NCBI GenBank assembly: GCA_949286445.1
Contig: CASECL010000028.1
Coordinates: 1-9,261, forward strand
Direction: 5' to 3'
DNA from: an uncultured bacterium
GTDB taxonomy: Bacteria; Verrucomicrobiota; Lentisphaeria; Victivallales; Victivallaceae
Length of the DNA: 9,261 nucleotides
Position numbers and translations under genes: made by a program. Under the pieces are notes generated by a model. That model saw only the letters and a program-made list of their open reading frames with translations. It was not told the DNA's origin and did not search any database. This document shows positions 1 to 7,875 of this stretch, in pieces (position 1 is the first letter of the stretch; the number at the start of each line of letters is the position of its first letter).

Positions 1-433
1 CAAAAAACCTTGCTGCAATTGCAGGACCGATTGTATTGGCCAAGATTTCCGAAAGAGTTCGCAAAGAAGAGGCAAAAATTCGCAGTGAACGATTGTAGCG
101 CATCTCCAGGAATTGCCCGATGGACAGCGCGCGGGTTTCCCTGAAGCGATAGGTACAGTATCCTGTCAGCGACATGATCAAGCCGACTACCATGGTAAAT
201 CCACTCCAGAAACTAACGGCAAATCCGCAACGATAGGCAGATTCGACCATTGCTACTAGAGTAATGACACCAAGTCCCGCTTCCAAATCTCCGACAGCGA
301 TCACATATCGTCCGGCTACTCGGCCGGCAGCCAAATAGTCTGCGACGCTTCTAACATATCGCTTGGCATAAATTGCCATATAAATAATAAATGCGACAGG
401 GATAAGCGTAATGCACCAATTCAATCCGCTCAT
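1..433 (-). CDS. Sodium:solute symporter family protein, N-terminal 144 residues (runs off left edge)
   Basis: My translation of the minus strand from the ATG at 433 gives an open frame of 144 codons to the window edge. It starts MSGLNWCITL and has hydrophobic stretches near residues 8-22, 43-62, 75-95 and 125-140. The segment SVADYLAAGR (about 29-38) matches the DYFLAGR-like signature after the first helix of the sodium:solute symporter (SSS) family. ALSIGQFLEMRYN (about 102-114) matches the loop where that family often has a FLxxRY motif. Family members couple substrate uptake to sodium entry across the inner membrane, and a sugar or organic acid is the usual cargo. The stop of the FAD oxidoreductase lies only 21 nt upstream, which supports cotranscription. 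AGGA at 446-449 (12 nt before ATG, A-rich between) is the likely ribosome site. Most of the protein, including the sodium site, is outside the window, so the substrate cannot be judged. Confidence 0.82.
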   Translation of the reverse strand, partial: MSGLNWCITLIPVAFIIYMAIYAKRYVRSVADYLAAGRVAGRYVIAVGDLEAGLGVITLVAMVESAYRCGFAVSFWSGFTMVVGLIMSLTGYCTYRFRETRALSIGQFLEMRYNRSLRIFASSLRTLSEILANTIGPAIAARFF

Positions 434-445
434 GTTTCTGCTTTT

Positions 446-449
446 TCCT
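446..449 (-). promoter_or_regulatory. Shine-Dalgarno of the symporter gene
   Basis: On the minus strand AGGA followed by an A-rich stretch lies 12 nt before the ATG at 433. The spacing is long, but it is the only purine-rich match in the 21-nt gap after the oxidoreductase stop, and it supports the start chosen. Confidence 0.45.
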
Positions 450-454
450 AGTGA

Positions 455-2638
455 TTAACCAACAACTAATGAAACAATACCTGGCCGGCCAGTCCCATGA
501 ATGCTCTCAATCGTAATTTTAACGGTTTTAAGCTCCTGCGGAGCAAACTTGAACTTCACCACCCGATTGCGATTATCTGCGATCACCGCCAGAAGGGATT
601 CTTTCCCCTCATAAATGCTAACGACCTTAAATTGTTTGACAAGTCCGGAGGGGATAATTTCTGCACACCATTGCGCCCAAGTCCAATCCAGACAGTTGTC
701 AAAAATGATTTCCATGGATTCGGCGAATATAGGGGTATCCCATGTAAAAATTACGCTTTGCGGCAGGTCGGCTCCGGGAATCCACACGTTGGCAGAGTTC
801 TCAGTCCGGTTGACTCCAGAAAAAATTTGTTTGGGCGTGAATGGAGAGAACAACGGTTCCAATCGCATGTCAAACGACCCACGAATCCGACGAATGAAAC
901 GGATCTCTGGTTCAAACACTTGTCCTTCCAATTTTCCAGCCTGAGTTCCAGGAAACTCAGTTGAAGTATAAGGCCAAAAGATGTTTTCCCTCGTTGTTTT
1001 TATAGCAATGAAATATGATTGGTTCGTTTTTAACGCATTATAGCCCCAGTTGAAATTAAGCGAATTTTCACCCGGCTGGATCATTTGTACGGATTCCTGC
1101 AGCAGGTGTTCTGTCCGAAAATCATCAACGCTCTGGCTTTGATACAATTGCAGTGTCAATTCTACCGGAGCGGAGTTGCGATTAACAACAGTCAACACTG
1201 CCCGCTCGGGAACAATGTCACCGGTGATGAAACTTTGGGCTGCCATTTCAGGAATTTCATATAAAGTTTCTCCCGGCGGAAGCTGTAACAGCAGAGACGA
1301 ATCGGCAAAAATATGATCCGGTTTATTGATGATCTTACGGATAAAACCAGGTAAATAACAGTCTCCAGACAACAATTGCTGCTGGAGTTCTTCTATGTGT
1401 TCAGCAGAGATTTGAGGAACATCGCATCCGTATTTTTTACAAAGAGCCGCCGCTGTACCTGCCGCTTGCCCTATCAAAGCGCAAGTAGCCATTACCCTGG
1501 TACTGCCCAAAGCGACATGACTGGCGCTGATATTACGTCCAGCGAACATCAAATTGGGGATTTTGGTAGAAAATAAGCAACGGAACGGGATGGTATAACG
1601 TCCTGGCAATAACCGCCCATGCCAATAACGTTCCGGAGCAGCAGCAATTCCCTTAGGATTGTGTAAGTCAATATGCCAGCCGCCATAGGCAATTGCATCG
1701 GTAAAAATCCGACAGTTTTCTACATCCTTTTGCGTTAATACATATTCACCTAGCAGCCTTCTGGACTCACGACGCCCAGGCACGCATCCAATTGACTCCA
1801 GTACGTAATTGTCGGCTCCGTGATCACCGTGATTTTTGATATGATCCCAAACCCCCATTACATAACCGAAAAGTTTATCGCGTACCACTTCGGCATCGGC
1901 TAGAGGATCCATTTCACCACCGTACTCAATCCACCAATAACCGCCACTGCTGCCGGTCAATGCAGATAACGAATGTGGACAGTCTGACAACGCACCTGGT
2001 AAATCATTGTCGGAATAAAATCGCGGAACCCATGCCGGCGGTTGAAATGGAATCGGGCGCCCTGCATCACGAATTTTAAAATAGATCGTACTACCCATGG
2101 TAAAGCAGTCCGTCTGTTCAGAAGCCAATGTTTCACCAAAACGTTTTTTGTCTTCGCGTCCTAGCATAAATGGTACCCCGGCGGCAGCAGCTATGCCGCC
2201 GTCTCCCGAACAGTCGATAAAAATATCGCCTTGGACGATCATTTCTTTTTCAGTGGTATCCTGACGCAAAGTTACCGTTTGAAGATGTTTGCCGTTCATA
2301 CAAGGATTACTTGCTCGACAATTGTATTTTACAGTAAGCAATGGCTCTGTACGTAGCATTTCCCATAATACCAGACTCAATACCGAAGGCGATTGAAACG
2401 GATTCGGAAAAGTGCTATTACGCTCGAAAATTTCATTGAGCAAGCCGGTTTCACGGGCATAACGATAATGTCCAAGTTCATCTGCTCCTTGGATTTTTAC
2501 TCCGATTTCACTTCCTGCATTGCCGCCGGGGATTGGACGATCCTGGACCAGTAAAGTACGGCAACCATTGCGACTGGCCGCCAGTGCAGCACAAACACCA
2601 GCCATACCGGCTCCGATGATGACAACATCGTATTTCAT
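455..2638 (-). CDS. FAD-dependent oxidoreductase (FAD_oxidored type) with C-terminal beta domains, 727 aa
   Basis: The N-terminus is a Rossmann dinucleotide fold: beta strand VVII, then G9-x-G11-x-x-G14, with an acidic residue (D33, where Glu is usual) ending the second strand. PGGNAGSE (38-44), DCSGDG (142-147), GRRESRRLLGEY (288-299) and a C-terminal FAD segment with FAGRN (365-369), then GSTRVMATCALIGQAAG (378-394), are the hallmarks of the large FAD_oxidored family. No signal peptide or Tat motif is present, so a cytoplasmic protein is expected. After about residue 440 there are roughly 285 extra residues. One beta-rich segment spans about 470-555. A second (about 590-727) resembles a discoidin/F5-8C-type carbohydrate-binding sandwich, but that is a weak resemblance. 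Family members are frequent in glycan-use clusters of Lentisphaerota and Planctomycetota, mostly with unknown substrates; oxidation of a sugar or sugar acid is inference. The start has no clear Shine-Dalgarno, but no other in-frame ATG lies before the upstream stop. Confidence 0.85.
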   Translation of the reverse strand: MKYDVVIIGAGMAGVCAALAASRNGCRTLLVQDRPIPGGNAGSEIGVKIQGADELGHYRYARETGLLNEIFERNSTFPNPFQSPSVLSLVLWEMLRTEPLLTVKYNCRASNPCMNGKHLQTVTLRQDTTEKEMIVQGDIFIDCSGDGGIAAAAGVPFMLGREDKKRFGETLASEQTDCFTMGSTIYFKIRDAGRPIPFQPPAWVPRFYSDNDLPGALSDCPHSLSALTGSSGGYWWIEYGGEMDPLADAEVVRDKLFGYVMGVWDHIKNHGDHGADNYVLESIGCVPGRRESRRLLGEYVLTQKDVENCRIFTDAIAYGGWHIDLHNPKGIAAAPERYWHGRLLPGRYTIPFRCLFSTKIPNLMFAGRNISASHVALGSTRVMATCALIGQAAGTAAALCKKYGCDVPQISAEHIEELQQQLLSGDCYLPGFIRKIINKPDHIFADSSLLLQLPPGETLYEIPEMAAQSFITGDIVPERAVLTVVNRNSAPVELTLQLYQSQSVDDFRTEHLLQESVQMIQPGENSLNFNWGYNALKTNQSYFIAIKTTRENIFWPYTSTEFPGTQAGKLEGQVFEPEIRFIRRIRGSFDMRLEPLFSPFTPKQIFSGVNRTENSANVWIPGADLPQSVIFTWDTPIFAESMEIIFDNCLDWTWAQWCAEIIPSGLVKQFKVVSIYEGKESLLAVIADNRNRVVKFKFAPQELKTVKITIESIHGTGRPGIVSLVVG

Positions 2639-2702
2639 AAATCTGTGATTCTTTGGTTCGGGGTGAAGGTTACATCATTAAGAATGACAACTGCAATATT
2701 GT

Positions 2703-4961
2703 TCACTCTTGCCGACTTCTATTTTTGATTTCTGCAGGCGACAACGCCTTGTTATAAATAGCCGCTTTTTTTATAGTTCCATTAAAGACTCCACGCACTC
2801 CATTGATTTCTCTGGATGACTGGTTGTCTCCCCCCCCACCATAAACTTGGATTGAAGGCATTTTGACGGTCGACTCACGATTCAGGATGGTACCAAGTAT
2901 AGTTTGTACTCCAATCGGTTCTCCATCAAGGTAAAGAGCGAGACAACTATCTTTGGCGCTGACCGTAGCTACGACGTGATGATATCGGCGTTTATCCAGT
3001 TTCAGCGGTTTGGATTTTACCGTGCCGAGATTGATATCGTTAAACATTAGGCAATCACTAACAAACGCCAAGCCAACATGGTTGAACGTGGGATCGTTCA
3101 TTGTCGAGCCAAAAATATAGTAGGGCTCAAACGTATTGAAACTCTCTCCATAAAGTACTGGATAGGCTGTCAAATCATTGGGCCGAATCCATGCTTCAAG
3201 TGTGTATTCTGTACCAGGTTGTACCGGTTTTTTTAAAATTATGGCATTTTTACCGTCAAAGCGGTTTTCTTCCTCAGAACTCCACACCACGTTTCGCTGA
3301 TCGACATTACCGCCCGGTTGGCAATGATACATTTCATCATATTTTTTCAATGCTAGAAAGTTGTTTTTGACGTAATCAACACGTCCGGCAAAATCGGTCC
3401 CGGCCGTCTTCTTACTTGCCTCGATCAGCAATGCACAGAGTCTTTTCACTGTTTCCTGGGGAAGATAAGCAGAGTCGGAATACTCCATATAATTTTTTTC
3501 CAAAATGTCATGAAATTCACCCATTTCCGGTGCAGCTGAACCGTAAAGGTCAGAAAAATACTGGTTCAACAACTGGTCACAGTCCAGATCCGGATCCCAC
3601 AATAATTTCGCCGTCACATAATCATTGAGATTTTGCCACCAGTGACTTTGTGAATCGTAGCGGAAAAAGTGCATTTCGCCATAAACTTTGGCAGGACCGG
3701 CCTCTGAAGACGCTTTCATTTTCTTTACGCTGTCAGCAATTAGATGGGGCATCAGCCATGGTACGCCATTTTTTCCGAACGTATTGTAACGCCAGAAATA
3801 TATCCCCGCCGGCTTTAATTTTTGCCAGCCGTTTAAAAGCTCTTCATCTTCACTCGGCATCCAATGTGGCAACTTGGCGCGACGCAGTCCGGCAACCATC
3901 ACGACCACGTTGTCCGGCAACTCCTTCACTCTTGTAGGTGGCAACTGATAACGTTCGTAAGCCGGATAAACGATAAAGCAATCGGGGTATTCGGCTTTTA
4001 CTGCATTGGCTACCTTGATTACCGCATCGGCAACGTAATCAGAATACCATCCGTTCTTGGGACGTGATTTGTCCACAAATGATTGACAGACCGAGCACGA
4101 ACACATTTCCATAAAGTAGTCGTTCGGGATTATCAAAAAGAATTTACGCTTTCCTTCTCCAATACTTTTCCTACTGAAATGAGCTTTGGCATCAATAACC
4201 ATCTGATCAATGACTCCTGGATGCGGAAATGCCGGATAATAAAGGTCAGATTTTCCATTTCGGTCGAGGCAGAAATATTCCGGATGAGTATCTTTAAACC
4301 GTTTGTTCCAGTAATGAAACGAGTGTTTTGATGCCCAGGGATCACGGTCTCCACCATATCCGACACGCCGGAACCAGGGATCTAGCATCACTTCCATAAT
4401 ACGGTGGGGGAAGTACGGACTCCGTGAGATATCCATATCTGCAATTCGTAAATCGCTTTTTTTCGGAATCACGGTGTAATCCTGTTGCAAGAAACGCACT
4501 CCTAATTGTTCTAAAAAATAATAGACGCCGTAAAGGGTACCAACGCTGAGAGGTAGTTTCAACGGAATTGGATCATAAGCCTTCGCATCTTTTCCGACAA
4601 TGGCGATTACGTTTTTATCGACTTTGATGCAAAATCCGTCTGATTTCATTTTCTTTGTGTTGATGTTCATCTCTTTCGTTGGAGTACTTTCGCCGAGGAG
4701 GATGACCGTTTTATACTTGCGTTTTAATTGTTCAAAATTATTTTTATAGACAGTTTCCACCGGGAGTTGGGCTCCCGAGATGTCTTTGATGAATTTCTGC
4801 AGCTCTACCGCACCGACTCTGGCGCAACCGGATGCTTCCGGTCCAAGCAGAATTACTGCAGTGGGGGTTCCGTTTTCTGCCAGTTGAGCGGCTCCGGAAA
4901 ACCATGGCAAGAGAAAAAGGCCGAAAATACTCGACAGCTTCATAATCGTCTTTGTAATCAT
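2703..4961 (-). CDS. Exported DUF4838 protein with C-terminal LamG domain, 752 aa
   Basis: Residues 1-25 form a signal peptide: basic MITKTIMK, hydrophobic core SIFGLFLLPWF and a small-residue cleavage zone SGAA before Q26. Residues about 33-175 look like the small alpha/beta N-terminal domain seen before GH67/GH20-type glycosidases (AVILLGPEASG, VGAVELQKFIKDISG, LPLSVGTLYGVYYFLEQLGVRFL). Residues about 185-475 fit DUF4838, with the CSCSVC cysteine cluster at 287-292 and YFSDLYGSAAPEM near 468-480. The C-terminus (about 556-747) is a LamG/concanavalin-like sandwich: RFDGKNA, YTLEAWIRP, HHVVATV, LYLDGEPIG, FNGTIKKAAIYNKALSPAEI. The protein is therefore expected in the periplasm or outside the cell, probably contacting a glycan. 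Whether it is a hydrolase or only binds is not known for the family. A G8 tract (2830-2837) lies in the LamG part. Spacing to both neighbours is about 64 nt. Confidence 0.85.
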   Translation of the reverse strand: MITKTIMKLSSIFGLFLLPWFSGAAQLAENGTPTAVILLGPEASGCARVGAVELQKFIKDISGAQLPVETVYKNNFEQLKRKYKTVILLGESTPTKEMNINTKKMKSDGFCIKVDKNVIAIVGKDAKAYDPIPLKLPLSVGTLYGVYYFLEQLGVRFLQQDYTVIPKKSDLRIADMDISRSPYFPHRIMEVMLDPWFRRVGYGGDRDPWASKHSFHYWNKRFKDTHPEYFCLDRNGKSDLYYPAFPHPGVIDQMVIDAKAHFSRKSIGEGKRKFFLIIPNDYFMEMCSCSVCQSFVDKSRPKNGWYSDYVADAVIKVANAVKAEYPDCFIVYPAYERYQLPPTRVKELPDNVVVMVAGLRRAKLPHWMPSEDEELLNGWQKLKPAGIYFWRYNTFGKNGVPWLMPHLIADSVKKMKASSEAGPAKVYGEMHFFRYDSQSHWWQNLNDYVTAKLLWDPDLDCDQLLNQYFSDLYGSAAPEMGEFHDILEKNYMEYSDSAYLPQETVKRLCALLIEASKKTAGTDFAGRVDYVKNNFLALKKYDEMYHCQPGGNVDQRNVVWSSEEENRFDGKNAIILKKPVQPGTEYTLEAWIRPNDLTAYPVLYGESFNTFEPYYIFGSTMNDPTFNHVGLAFVSDCLMFNDINLGTVKSKPLKLDKRRYHHVVATVSAKDSCLALYLDGEPIGVQTILGTILNRESTVKMPSIQVYGGGGDNQSSREINGVRGVFNGTIKKAAIYNKALSPAEIKNRSRQE

Positions 4962-4967
4962 CTATCA

Positions 4968-4972
4968 CTCCT
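4968..4972 (-). promoter_or_regulatory. Shine-Dalgarno fixing the DUF4838 gene start
   Basis: AGGAG on the minus strand sits 6 nt before the ATG at 4961. This favours the start MITKTIMKLSS over the Met seven codons further in (MKLSS), and so the longer basic n-region of the signal peptide. Confidence 0.7.
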
Positions 4973-5025
4973 GACTTTTATATCCATTATGATGTCGTTC
5001 AAATCAAAATTCAGTCATTCAGTCT

Positions 5026-7035
5026 TTATGCCAGTGAAGGATCATGCAAGATGAGCAACTGATACAATAATTCGGGAGCCAATTCGCTTCCATAAATATT
5101 ACCCTCCAGAGTTTTGTCGTCCGTTCTAGCATTCCATGGATCGGCAAGCCGCTCGTAATGCGCACCTTGCCACTCCCCGTTCAGGACCAGGCAGTGTGCG
5201 GACTGCCGGATCAGATAACGCCCTTCCATTTCATAAAATGGATCCGCGAGAAGTTTTCCTAAACGAATAAAATTAAGATACTTGAAAGTATAATAACTGT
5301 AAAGAGAATATTGCAGATAATGAGATTGTTCCACATTGCAACCTTGGGTCGGACGTGCTGTCCATGAGAGCTGTTTGGGACACCGCCATAAAAAACTGAT
5401 CGCCCCCAGATAACCGGCAATCTTTAGATATTTTATATCCACTTCATCTTCGTATCTTTGAAGCATATAAGTTGTAAGCACATGGATGCTTCCTTCCTCA
5501 TATTCATTAGGTCCCAGATCGGAATGGGCTCCAAAAAAAATAGCCGGCTCAACCGAGTGCGTTATTGTCCAGTTTTCTGCCTTGAGCATTGCGTCCCGCC
5601 AATTTTCTTCGCCTGTCATCTGAAAAGCAAGCTGAAAGGCCAGTAGGGAATGAGCTGGAGTCACCGGTGCATTATTCTCTCCGATTAAACCGATTTTTTG
5701 TGGTATCGAACCATCGGGTTGCTGTTGTTTTTTCACCCATTGCAAAGTCTCGAATGCCAGAGACATAATATCGGAATATTCGCTAAGTTTGGGTAATTTA
5801 CGCGCCTGCATTGCTTGGGCGATCTTCAAGAGCCAATATCCGGCCTTAGCGTTTTGCTCCACTTCAAATTCCTGCCGAGAACCTTTATAAAGATAAAAAC
5901 TCGGTTTCTTAGCTCCGGGGGAAATCGGGTAGAATGCGCCAAAATTAATGTCATTCATATCGTTGACTCTCATGTGCCTGAGCCAGGAAATCTGATCGTT
6001 TGCTCGCTTGCGCCAAATCTCTTCGCCAGTAATTTTGTTCAACAACAGGTCAAGATAAATGTTGAACGGTGTGTTAATAATATAGATATCAAATTTCCCT
6101 TGCCGGTGCTGATCACATCCGTATGTTGCTCCGTCAATATAATAGGCAGCCCGGCGTCTGCCATCAATCATAAAGCGCATCATATCTGCTTCACTATGGA
6201 ATACGGGATGCTCGATAAATTCGGCCTTGTAGTGATTCAAGGTTGTCCAAGCCGCGATTAGCTCACGAGGCTGCTTCAGGTAATCTGGAATCACGGATAC
6301 CACAAGTTGCACCGGAAGATGGTACATTACGCCTTTTTTTAAACAACTGCGCGTTGAACCGGAAACAACCCGTGGTGATTGATTTGGAGCCATTTCCAAG
6401 CTCAACTCTTCAAGCCATGTCCCTGGCTTACCATACTCGCAATCCTTACTTACGCCCAGTAGAAATGCAATGCTGCGATCCTGATTGCGGAAGAGTGCGG
6501 CGGGAAGCCCACACCAGTTGAATAGTTTTTCGTTCCACTCCGATACTTTGTGTGGCTGATTAGCGGAATAGATGGAAGAGGCTTCTGAATCAATTTCTTC
6601 CGGTAAAGACAATGAATTTTCCGCCCATGGATATAAGTTCGCACGCCAGATCGAAGTTTCATTTTGGCCGAAAGAAACTTCAATTCTCGCGTTTAAATCA
6701 TGATCTGCTTGTGCAAAGATATCCATTGTCACGGCATTGAATGAATCAAAAATCTTCAGTTTTACCTCAAAGGTGACCTTTGTATTTTGTATCTCTTTCT
6801 CGCCGTAGAAGTCCAACTGCACGCTTCCCTTCAATTCTTGTCGTTTGACAAGGGGAAGTCTGATCGGAATCAGAGCTGCTTTCGTCTCTGTCAGACGCAT
6901 GAAAAACAGCGGGGCATTATTTTGAACGCCGACATCCCGATTGGCGGCACGAATTTTTTCCAAACCGTACCCAAACTCATCGTGATTGATGACTATTTCC
7001 ATTCTATTTCTATTGCATAAGTAGAAAAAATCCAT
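5026..7035 (-). CDS. Uncharacterised protein, N-terminal beta region plus alpha/alpha-toroid, glycosidase-like, 669 aa
   Basis: I do not recognise a named family. Residues about 12-270 alternate short hydrophobic strands (for example VTFEVKLKIFDSF, PVQLVVSVIP), as in the beta-sandwich that precedes many (alpha/alpha)6 glycosidases and lyases. From about 280 to 660 the sequence is helical and rich in aromatics: YYIDGATYG (298-306), FDIYIINTPFNIYLDLL (315-331), WVKKQQQPDGSIP (433-445), then NEYEEGSIHVLTTY (510-523) and SHYLQYSLYSYYTFKYL (571-587). The QxxPDGS turn is typical of alpha/alpha-toroid folds. Conserved-looking acids at D301, D441, E511 and E513 are candidates only. There is no signal peptide, so it should be cytoplasmic, acting after import of a glycan fragment; glycoside hydrolase, lyase or epimerase are all possible. 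The start at 7035 is chosen because GAGGA (7039-7043) precedes it; the alternative Met at 7002 (MEIVINHDEFG) has no ribosome site. Confidence 0.75.
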   Translation of the reverse strand: MDFFYLCNRNRMEIVINHDEFGYGLEKIRAANRDVGVQNNAPLFFMRLTETKAALIPIRLPLVKRQELKGSVQLDFYGEKEIQNTKVTFEVKLKIFDSFNAVTMDIFAQADHDLNARIEVSFGQNETSIWRANLYPWAENSLSLPEEIDSEASSIYSANQPHKVSEWNEKLFNWCGLPAALFRNQDRSIAFLLGVSKDCEYGKPGTWLEELSLEMAPNQSPRVVSGSTRSCLKKGVMYHLPVQLVVSVIPDYLKQPRELIAAWTTLNHYKAEFIEHPVFHSEADMMRFMIDGRRRAAYYIDGATYGCDQHRQGKFDIYIINTPFNIYLDLLLNKITGEEIWRKRANDQISWLRHMRVNDMNDINFGAFYPISPGAKKPSFYLYKGSRQEFEVEQNAKAGYWLLKIAQAMQARKLPKLSEYSDIMSLAFETLQWVKKQQQPDGSIPQKIGLIGENNAPVTPAHSLLAFQLAFQMTGEENWRDAMLKAENWTITHSVEPAIFFGAHSDLGPNEYEEGSIHVLTTYMLQRYEDEVDIKYLKIAGYLGAISFLWRCPKQLSWTARPTQGCNVEQSHYLQYSLYSYYTFKYLNFIRLGKLLADPFYEMEGRYLIRQSAHCLVLNGEWQGAHYERLADPWNARTDDKTLEGNIYGSELAPELLYQLLILHDPSLA

Positions 7036-7038
7036 AAT

Positions 7039-7043
7039 TCCTC
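7039..7043 (-). promoter_or_regulatory. Shine-Dalgarno of the toroid-protein gene
   Basis: GAGGA on the minus strand lies 3 nt before the ATG at 7035. The spacing is short. It is 36 nt from the alternative in-frame ATG at 7002, which has no purine-rich site of its own, so the 7035 start is preferred with moderate certainty. Confidence 0.45.
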
Positions 7044-7128
7044 AAAATATTTTTTCGTCTGTCTATTCGAAGAATTGTCACTTCGTAAAAATGTTCGGTA
7101 TTTTTATTGAAAAATATAAAATTCCCTT

Positions 7129-7845
7129 TTAATTTTTTACGGTTGTTTTATGATAATAATCTTCCCACCATTTGGCCGGATATCGAGTCATCGTGGTCAC
7201 GTGGCCATCAACGAAAGCGAAGTTAGCGGTGTTGCTGGAATGACGCCAATCAACATCGAAATATTTGGTCGGATATTCTTTCGGACGTTTCATATATAAT
7301 ACAAATGCAGAGCTCGCTTTATCCGCATAACTGTCCGCCATCGCCACTGTTCTACTGGGATAGACCAGCTGTGAAATCTTTTTTCTGCATAATAAGTTAT
7401 ATAAAGCATAACTGTAGGGAGGACGGTCAAGCATGGATGGACAATACGTGTACTTGACCAATCCCCATTTGCCGGAGTTCAGCGTGCTGTTGTTTTGTAC
7501 TGCACTTAGAAGTTGTTCCGTCCATACTAGTTTATTGGCTGAGTTATCGTATGCTGGCGGGTAGAATTCCTTATTTGAGTCCAGATAGAATTGCCAGATC
7601 GTGCCCAATGTTTTAAGATTATTGGTACATTCGATTCGCTTAGCGCGTTCACGGGCTTGGTTCAATGCCGGAAGCAACATCGAAGCTAAAATGGCAATAA
7701 TTGCAATTACAATTAGAAGTTCAATCAATGTAAAGAAATATCTTCCCCGACAACCATTTTTGCAAAGCTTTCGTTCCATTTTCTTCTCCCTTTCTTGAGA
7801 GAAATACCTTCCCCGACAACCATTTTTGCAAAACTTTTGTTTCAT
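7129..7845 (-). CDS. Type II secretion/type IV pilus-like pseudopilin with H-x-DG motif, duplicated leader
   Basis: The protein has the prepilin methylation segment FTLIELLIVIAIIAILASMLLPALNQ. The glutamate is at position 5 of the expected mature chain and is followed by a charged helix (ARERAKRIECTNNLKTLG). The C-terminal part carries WRHSSNTANFAFVDGHV, the processing-associated H-x-DG signature common in short pseudopilins of Lentisphaerota and Planctomycetota. Here ten residues separate His and Asp-Gly instead of nine. Such proteins are inserted in the inner membrane and assembled by a type II secretion-like machine. Two starts are possible. The ATG at 7845 gives 238 aa with two leader copies and only a weak GAGA upstream. 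The ATG at 7779 gives 216 aa and has GGGAG (7786-7790) at 6 nt, so it is the better start. The residue before FTLIELL is Phe, not the usual Gly of prepilin peptidase sites. It lies 30 nt after lacI (96 nt with the later start) and 93 nt before the toroid gene. Confidence 0.88.
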   Translation of the reverse strand: MKQKFCKNGCRGRYFSQEREKKMERKLCKNGCRGRYFFTLIELLIVIAIIAILASMLLPALNQARERAKRIECTNNLKTLGTIWQFYLDSNKEFYPPAYDNSANKLVWTEQLLSAVQNNSTLNSGKWGLVKYTYCPSMLDRPPYSYALYNLLCRKKISQLVYPSRTVAMADSYADKASSAFVLYMKRPKEYPTKYFDVDWRHSSNTANFAFVDGHVTTMTRYPAKWWEDYYHKTTVKN

Positions 7846-7847
7846 TT
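7734..7847 (-). repeat. Direct duplication, 66-bp period, covering the pseudopilin start and leader
   Basis: The segment 7734-7781 matches 7800-7847 at 44 of 48 positions, offset by exactly 66 bp (22 codons, frame kept). All four differences are transitions. Each copy holds a start codon and the same peptide CKNGCRGRYF; the flanks differ slightly (ERKL in the copy nearer the mature protein, KQKF in the outer one). The region upstream of each ATG is also purine-rich in both, but is too degenerate to align with certainty. Confidence 0.9.
7786..7790 (-). promoter_or_regulatory. Shine-Dalgarno of the inner pseudopilin start
   Basis: GGGAG on the minus strand lies 6 nt before the ATG at 7779. This is much stronger than anything before the outer ATG at 7845 and argues that translation begins at the inner copy. 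Confidence 0.6.
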
Positions 7848-7875
7848 GTCTCTTTTTTTGAAGGAAGCCTATAGA

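Noticed and set aside
497..964. Open frame of 155 codons on the plus strand
   Set aside because: It lies wholly antisense to the FAD oxidoreductase and reads as compositionally random with no motif.
3650..3937. Plus-strand open frame inside the DUF4838 gene
   Set aside because: It is antisense to a strongly supported coding region and shows no recognisable domain.
7068..7085. Inverted repeat CGAAG-N8-CTTCG in the same gap
   Set aside because: The 5-bp stem with an 8-nt loop and no T tract is too weak for a terminator and may be chance.
7099..7116. Hairpin TATTTTT-ATTG-AAAAATA between the pseudopilin and toroid genes
   Set aside because: The stem is A/T only and not followed by a T tract on the minus strand, so it is a poor terminator.
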